Positions 59,367 through 64,000 of a stretch of DNA of 64,000 nucleotides are shown piece after piece (within the stretch, counting starts at the first letter, position 1; each line of letters begins with the position of its first letter). The stretch is taken from the NCBI GenBank assembly GCA_946800325.1, contig OX326956.1:8535167-8599166 (forward strand), written 5' to 3'. The DNA is from Luzula sylvatica. Lineage: Eukaryota > Streptophyta > Magnoliopsida > Poales > Juncaceae. Position numbers and translations under genes: made by a program. Under the pieces are notes generated by a model. The model was not told the DNA's origin and searched no databases. It was given only the letters and a program-made list of their open reading frames with translations.

Positions 59367-60005
59367 TTTAGTGTCTTTCAAATTTCCGCTGCCAAAAGTA
59401 ACTTTTAGTGTCTTTTTCATTTCCGCTGCCAAAAGTAACCTTTAGTGCCGTTCCAATTTCTGCTGCCAAAAGTATCTATTAATGCCGTTTTATTTTCGGC
59501 TGCCAAAATTAACTTTTAGTGCCTTCCCCATTTCCGCAGCCAAAAATAACTTTTACTGCCATTACCATGTCCGCTGCCAAAAATAACTCTTAGGGCCGTT
59601 CTCTTTTCCGCTGCCAAAGTTACTTTTAGGGCCGTTCCCATTTCACCTGCCAAAAGTAACTTTCAGTGCCGTTTTATTTTCAGCGGCCAAAAATATGTTT
59701 TAGTGCCTTTCACATTTCCGCAGCGAAAAATTACTATTAGCGCCGTTCTCTTTTCAGCTGCCAAAAATTACTTTTAGTGTCTCTAGAATTTCCGTTGCCA
59801 AAAGTAAATTTTAGTGCCTTTTTAATTTCAGCTGCCAAAAGTTACTTTTAGTACCGTTCTCATTTCCGCTGCCAAAAGATTCTTTTAGAGCCGCTTTATT
59901 TTCGGCGGCCAAAAATAAATCTTGGTGCTTTTACCATTTCGGCGAAAATAACTTTTCGTGCCGTTCTCGTTTCCGCTGCCAAAATAACTTTTAGTGCGGT
60001 TCCAT
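59367..60005. repeat. 36-bp degenerate minisatellite, about 17 copies
   Basis: The unit is approximately TTTAGTGCCGTTCCCATTTC + CGCTGCCAAAAGTAAC. The block GCTGCCAAAA recurs every 35-38 bp through the region with scattered substitutions. It ends directly before the LTR of copia C. Confidence 0.9.
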
Positions 60006-60009
60006 TTTC

Positions 60010-60582
60010 TGAAAGAAAATATGACTTAAAAATTAACTTGGAAGAATTTATATAAATAGGCAAATCTGCAGTCATAATTGGGCCCGTTCAGAAAACTAGA
60101 GTTTTAATCTAATTTTCAGGCTTGTTCAGAAAATAAGGTTTTAACCTAAATTTTTCCTATATATATATTCTGATTTCATTTTTTCTCTCTCTTCTGGCCG
60201 CCATTTTTCTGAACCCTAGAGTTTTGGAGCCGCCGAATTTTTCTCCCTTTCTTCCACAGAATACGAAGTGAGATCTGGAGAGTTTGAGAAGAGAGATTTG
60301 AGCAAAGAATTTGAGAAAAATAATCGTGACGTCGACTAGAACGACGTTGACGGTTACGATCAGTCGAAATCAAGGTGGACACGAGTAGAGGGACTGCACG
60401 AGCATTCCTTGTAGAAGGTTCACGGATTTGGAGAAGAAGTCAACATGTACTAACTTGTACGAGGTAATTTTCTCCAACTTTTCCTTTTTCGCTGGTTTTC
60501 GGACGTGATCCAGGTAGAATTAGGTGACGCATGCGAAAATAATTCCGCTGCACACTTTGATAAACGTGTGCGTAACCCTACA
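60010..60582 (+). repeat. 5' LTR of copia C (573 bp)
   Basis: It starts TGAAAGAAAATATG and ends ...ACCCTACA next to the primer site. A TATA box TATAAATAGG is at 60051-60060, the same decamer as in A and B. The start coordinate rests on the TG and on likeness to the other LTR starts. Confidence 0.75.
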
Positions 60583-60583
60583 G

Positions 60584-60595
60584 TGGTATCAGAGC
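60584..60595 (+). promoter_or_regulatory. Primer-binding site of copia C
   Basis: TGGTATCAGAGC, complementary to initiator Met-tRNA, one base after the LTR end. Confidence 0.93.
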
Positions 60596-61271
60596 AATCG
60601 CTCGCTAAAACCATCGAAAATCGATGTTTTATTTCGAATTTAGGAAATTTTAGAATTTTTGGGCTAAATTGTAAAATTGGATCTGTTGAACAGATTGGAT
60701 CTGTTGAAGTAAAAAGTGAAATTTTTTTTTCTGTCGTTCGTTCGAACGAACTTGGAGTTGCGTTCGAACGAACAAAATTCTGGACAACCAAATTTTTTTT
60801 CTGTCAAAAATGCCCAATAATTTAAAATTTCCAATTTATAAATTCGATTCGGTATAGCATATATCCTAAAACGGGGATGATTGTCTGTGAATGCTTGTAT
60901 GTGTGTTGTGTGGGGGCCGGTGAGCTTTCCAAATTGTATTTTATTTAAATATGTGGGGACCGGTGAGTCTTCCAAAGTTGTAATAAAATAAAATAAAATA
61001 GGTTTAGTTTTTAAGAGGGACCTTCAAGGCAAGACGACACGACACGGAGATTGGATCTTCACATGAAGCAAGGAATCATCTTGGGTTTTAGGGTTGGGAA
61101 TTTAGGGTTTTATGATTGCTCATAAAACTAAAAGGCCAATATGCTATACCGTAATATTTTATTTGTTTTTAGTAATAAATAGAATTAATGATTTTATAAA
61201 AGAAAATCCTCCCACGTAATTATCAAGTTATTTGCCTCCCAAAGTGGAACCTTCGAGACTAGTATTTGTTT

Positions 61272-61616
61272 ATTTGTGTTGCATGGCCATAGTCTGGCAC
61301 AGATTTACACGTACGTAGCAAGGAAGGCATGCATTGATTAAGAGTTGACGTGTTGCATGGCCATAGTCTGGCATGTCAATTCGCTGATTGAATGATACTC
61401 CATTTATGGTTTGGACTTGACCAATTCGCTAGCTAGGCTAGAATTTGGGGCAAGGAGTGAGGTGCACACTCTGGTTTTGAGTTGGACTCAATACCGGACC
61501 TCGCGAATAAAGAAAGAATCGTCATGGAGATGATTGGACACCGTCCTACCCGACGTGACGTATTTTCTGAGTGGTTGGCCATAGTCACCTTAGAAATACG
61601 TTAAATATGGATCTTG
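61272..61616 (+). promoter_or_regulatory. Three-hairpin leader module of copia C (GGCCATAGTC loops)
   Basis: Hairpin 1 at 61272-61304: stem ATTTGTG/CACAGAT (one U-G pair), loop TTGCATGGCCATAGTCTGG (19 nt). Hairpin 2 at 61343-61383: stem GAGTTGACGTG/CATGTCAATTC (two G-U pairs), the same 19-nt loop. Hairpin 3 at 61558-61601: stem based on ACGTATTT/AAATACGT extended past a bulged T, loop about 17 nt containing TTGGCCATAGT. AAATATGGATCTTG is at 61603-61616; the gag ATG is at 61770. H1-H2 spacing is 38 nt. Confidence 0.8.
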
Positions 61617-61769
61617 TCCATTATGAGATTTAAGGTATCAAATCTTCGTTTCAATAGTGGGGGCTATTTGAAATGATAAAATAATGAGTATTTCAAGTTG
61701 TTTAAAATGAATTTTAATATATGAAAGACCACGTTATTAATTACATTATTTTTCAAAATTGTAGATTTC

Positions 61770-62255
61770 ATGGATTTACCAAGTAATAACCGCTTTAGTT
61801 TGCGTTCCATTTTGGAAAGGGAACGAATGAACGAAAAGAACTTTCTCGACTGGCAGAGAAATCTGGGATTCGTTCTGAAACAGGAAGGAAAGACACATGT
61901 CTTGGAGACGCCTATCCCTCCTGTGCCAGGGGATAAAGCAAATGAGGATGAGATATTCGAACATACGACCATCTTGGACGATTCGAATGATGTCACATGC
62001 CTCATGTTGGCTACTATGACTCCTGAATATCAAATCCAGTTTGAGAAACAGGATGCATACGAGATTATGAAACAACTCAAGGAGATGTTTCAGGTTCAAG
62101 CAAGGGTGGAGAAGTATCAAGCTCTTGGCAATGCGACGCAATGCAAGATGCAAGAAGGTACGCCCGTTAGCACGCATCTTCTCAAGATGAAAGGATATTT
62201 CGATCATCTTACTACAAACACTTTTTGTAACAAAGAAAATAAATGTATTTGTTAA
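61770..62255 (+). pseudogene. Truncated gag of copia C
   Basis: Open from ATG 61770. Residues 1 to about 148 align with the gag of copia B (shared FSLRSILE/MSIRSTLE, NFLDWQRNL/NYLDWHRNL, VLKQEGKTHVLET, DSNDVTCLMLA, EMFQVQARVEKYQAL). After KMKGYFDHL the frame runs into unrelated AT-rich DNA and stops at TAA 62253-62255. No stops occur before the break, so the lost 3' part rather than point decay made it non-functional. Confidence 0.88.
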
Positions 62256-63099
62256 CTATATTAGCTATTTCCAAAAGAAAAGGCACAAATAATATCCTTC
62301 TCATTTGAAAATACATAAATAAAAATCTTTTCATTTTCTAATTAAATTTTTTTAACTGTCCACGATCCAGTAATGTTATATTTAGAAATAAAAATTTGGT
62401 AGAACAAATTATTTGGAGTTTCCAAAAAAATAAGAAATTTTTTGAAATTTTTCCCAGATTATTTTTGGAGGCCAAATGTTACATTGAAGACATTTGATCG
62501 GATTTTTGTATTGGATATAATTGTTTTTTTTTTCTGTGCATAAATTCTCGAGTGTTTATAAGAGTAGTAAAAATTGTAGATGGATGGATGATGAAATCTT
62601 GCTTTAACAATATGATTGAAATTAAATTAAAAATCCAAAATTGTTTTAATGCAAACATAACTAAAGATCTAGTCTTTATCCCCTATATATTTTGAATTGT
62701 TGGTTTGTTGAGCAACTTGACCAGGTGAGCTTCATAAATATGTTGAAATCAAATAAACAATATAATCTTGCTTTAAAATATGATATTATATTATATATTA
62801 TAATAATTATTTTATTTTATATTATTTAATAGTATACTATATTATTTAATGGTATACTATTTTGTACTCTATTATGAGATGTTGTATTATATTATACAAG
62901 TAGGATTAAATTATGAGCATAGTTATTAAATTTCGCGCATCCTTGTTGATCATAGTTATTAAATTATGAGCAGTGGTGCATCTGATTTATGGCATTTTTT
63001 TTAATATGAACATGTGCAAGATGTTTTTATATTTGTAAATAAATTTTTTATAAAATTATTAAACATCCTAGCAAAATGTATTTATGTCAAAATATATAT
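62256..63099. other. AT-rich non-coding DNA
   Basis: No coding frame, RNA gene or clear terminal repeat is recognised. It may be the interior of an element interrupting copia C. Confidence 0.5.
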
Positions 63100-63111
63100 T
63101 CAACACAACAA

Positions 63112-63250
63112 TTTTTTTTTTTTATAATAAATGGAGAAGGCTCATATGTCCTCCATCCATTGATGTCAATGGGAATCGAACTCACAACCTCTCACAACAC
63201 ATGAGTTTTTGTGTCTCACACTTAACCAACTAGCATATGGACCCATTGAC
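63112..63250 (-). mobile_element. tRNA-derived SINE (139 bp)
   Basis: It is flanked by the 12-bp duplication TCAACACAACAA (63100-63111 and 63251-63262). The minus strand shows a pol III A-box-like TAGTTGGTTAAG (63232-63221) and a B box GAGTTCGATTCCC (63183-63171). It ends in an A tail (T run 63112-63123 on the plus strand). It would be transcribed by RNA polymerase III and mobilised by a LINE RT. Confidence 0.92.
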
Positions 63251-63262
63251 TCAACACAACAA

Positions 63263-63780
63263 ATTGTACAATTTTATTTGTAATAAGATTTCAAGGAGCA
63301 AGTTACGCTCAGTCAATTTGACTAAACATAATCTAACTTGTCAGAATTTATTTAAGCTTGGATTAAAAAAAAAAGACTTAAGATACCAATATACTTGCCT
63401 CTTGATCGAAGCTGGACTGCTGGAATACAGTATAGTCGTACTTGTAGCACACAAAAAAAGACATGTCTATTGATCATGGAAAATTATGACATAACTACGA
63501 ATTAAAAGATAAAAATCGCAAAATCCTAGAATAATATTTTGACATTAAAATGGAACAAATTATATTTTGACATTAAAAATTTCTAGAAACCCAAATATAT
63601 CACTTAATTACAATTTAAAGAAAAAAAAAAACCTCTCCATTAGGCAGTAACAAACGACAATAACACTTTTTCTGACGTCGATCCAATAGATGACGTGACA
63701 ACTATTTATTTTCCGAATCATAATTTTATAATTTTACCATCAATGGACCAACTTACAAAATCTGAAATTGAATCATCATA
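63263..63780. other. Non-coding DNA between SINE and telo-box repeat
   Basis: Nothing recognisable; a short frame at 63237-63473 crosses the SINE end and is not conserved. Confidence 0.5.
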
Positions 63781-63940
63781 AAACCCTAGTTAAGGCATAA
63801 AACCTAAGAAAATGATAAACCCTAGTTAAGGCCTAAAACCTAAGAAAATAAATGATAAATCCTAGTTAAGGCCTAAACCCTAAGAAAATGATAAACCCTA
63901 GTGAAGGCCTAAAATCTAAGAAAATGATAAACCCTAGTTA
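63781..63940. repeat. Telo-box tandem repeat, 4.3 copies of 36-40 bp
   Basis: Units start AAACCCTAGTTAAGGCCTAA at 63781, 63817, 63857 (variant AAATCCTAG) and 63893, with a partial at 63929. Each unit has a telo-box AAACCCTA, the palindrome AGGCCT and CTAAGAAAATGAT. The second unit has a 4-bp insertion. Confidence 0.92.
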
Positions 63941-64000
63941 GCCAGCTTCCGGTCAGCATTTCACTATTGTATTTGTAAGTACAACTCCAGTTGCGACTTC

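Larger units (their letters stand above)
60010..62213 (+). mobile_element. Copia element C (third family), 5' part only
   Basis: 5' LTR (60010-60582), primer site, a ~1.2-kb leader with the three-hairpin module, and the first ~148 codons of gag. Similarity stops at about 62213, where unrelated AT-rich DNA begins. No second LTR lies in the window, so the element is truncated or interrupted by something that extends past the right edge. Confidence 0.8.

Overview
The window reads as nuclear DNA of a flowering plant, probably a eudicot. It is AT-rich. It holds Ty1/copia elements with an initiator-Met-tRNA primer site (TGGTATCAGAGC), L1-clade LINEs with plant-type ORF1/ORF2, two CACTA transposons, Helitron ends, MITEs and a tRNA-derived SINE. 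I found no bacterial, organellar or complete host gene. About 85% of the 64 kb can be assigned to transposable elements with matching target-site duplications (TSDs), so most boundaries below are exact to the base. The species cannot be named from the sequence.

Layout. 1-413 is anonymous flank. 414-16710 is an old copia element (A, plus strand, TSD AGTAA). Inside its pol lies LINE-1 (3576-11462, 13-bp TSD), whose 5'UTR holds a 2.1-kb solo LTR (3774-5918, TSD ACATC). The 3' LTR of A holds a second solo LTR (15095-16012, TSD GTTGG). A third solo LTR, gypsy-like, is at 18162-20471 (TSD AATCG). Two large non-autonomous CACTA elements follow: 21266-29101 (TSD TAG) and 29408-38805. The first contains a Harbinger-like MITE and a gene-like exon. 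The second contains a probable Helitron carrying a spliced, gene-like segment, a LINE 3' fragment and another Helitron 3' end. A MITE bloated by trinucleotide repeats (39062-40499) and a promoter/5'UTR-like stretch precede LINE-2 (41330-54604, 13-bp TSD). LINE-2 is split near the end of ORF2 by a young copia element (B, minus strand, 47035-54046, TSD TATTA). A TIR element inserted in a 97-bp tandem array, gene-like minus-strand exons, a 36-bp minisatellite and the 5' part of a third copia family (C, from 60010) follow. The right end has a SINE (63112-63250) and a telo-box tandem repeat (63781-63940).

How the parts work. B is the only element with a long intact reading frame (777 codons: gag, zinc knuckle, protease, integrase), but its reverse transcriptase and most of its RNase H are deleted. 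Its LTRs differ by about 13 substitutions, so it moved recently, presumably using another element's RT. A probably also moved when already defective. Both LINEs are full-length but broken by stops and frameshifts.

Most interesting observation. The untranslated leaders of copia A, B and C, which are otherwise quite different, each carry three hairpins in the same order. Most have a 19-nt loop sharing the core GGCCATAGTC. H1 and H2 are 37, 37 and 38 nt apart, and the third is followed by AAATATGGATCTTG at about 150-170 nt before the gag ATG. Stem sequences differ but stay paired. This looks like a conserved RNA packaging, dimerisation or translation module. A second signal is arrays of family-specific palindromes (TCCGTTAYAACGGA; GTGCGTCATGACGCAC) in the LTRs and leaders.
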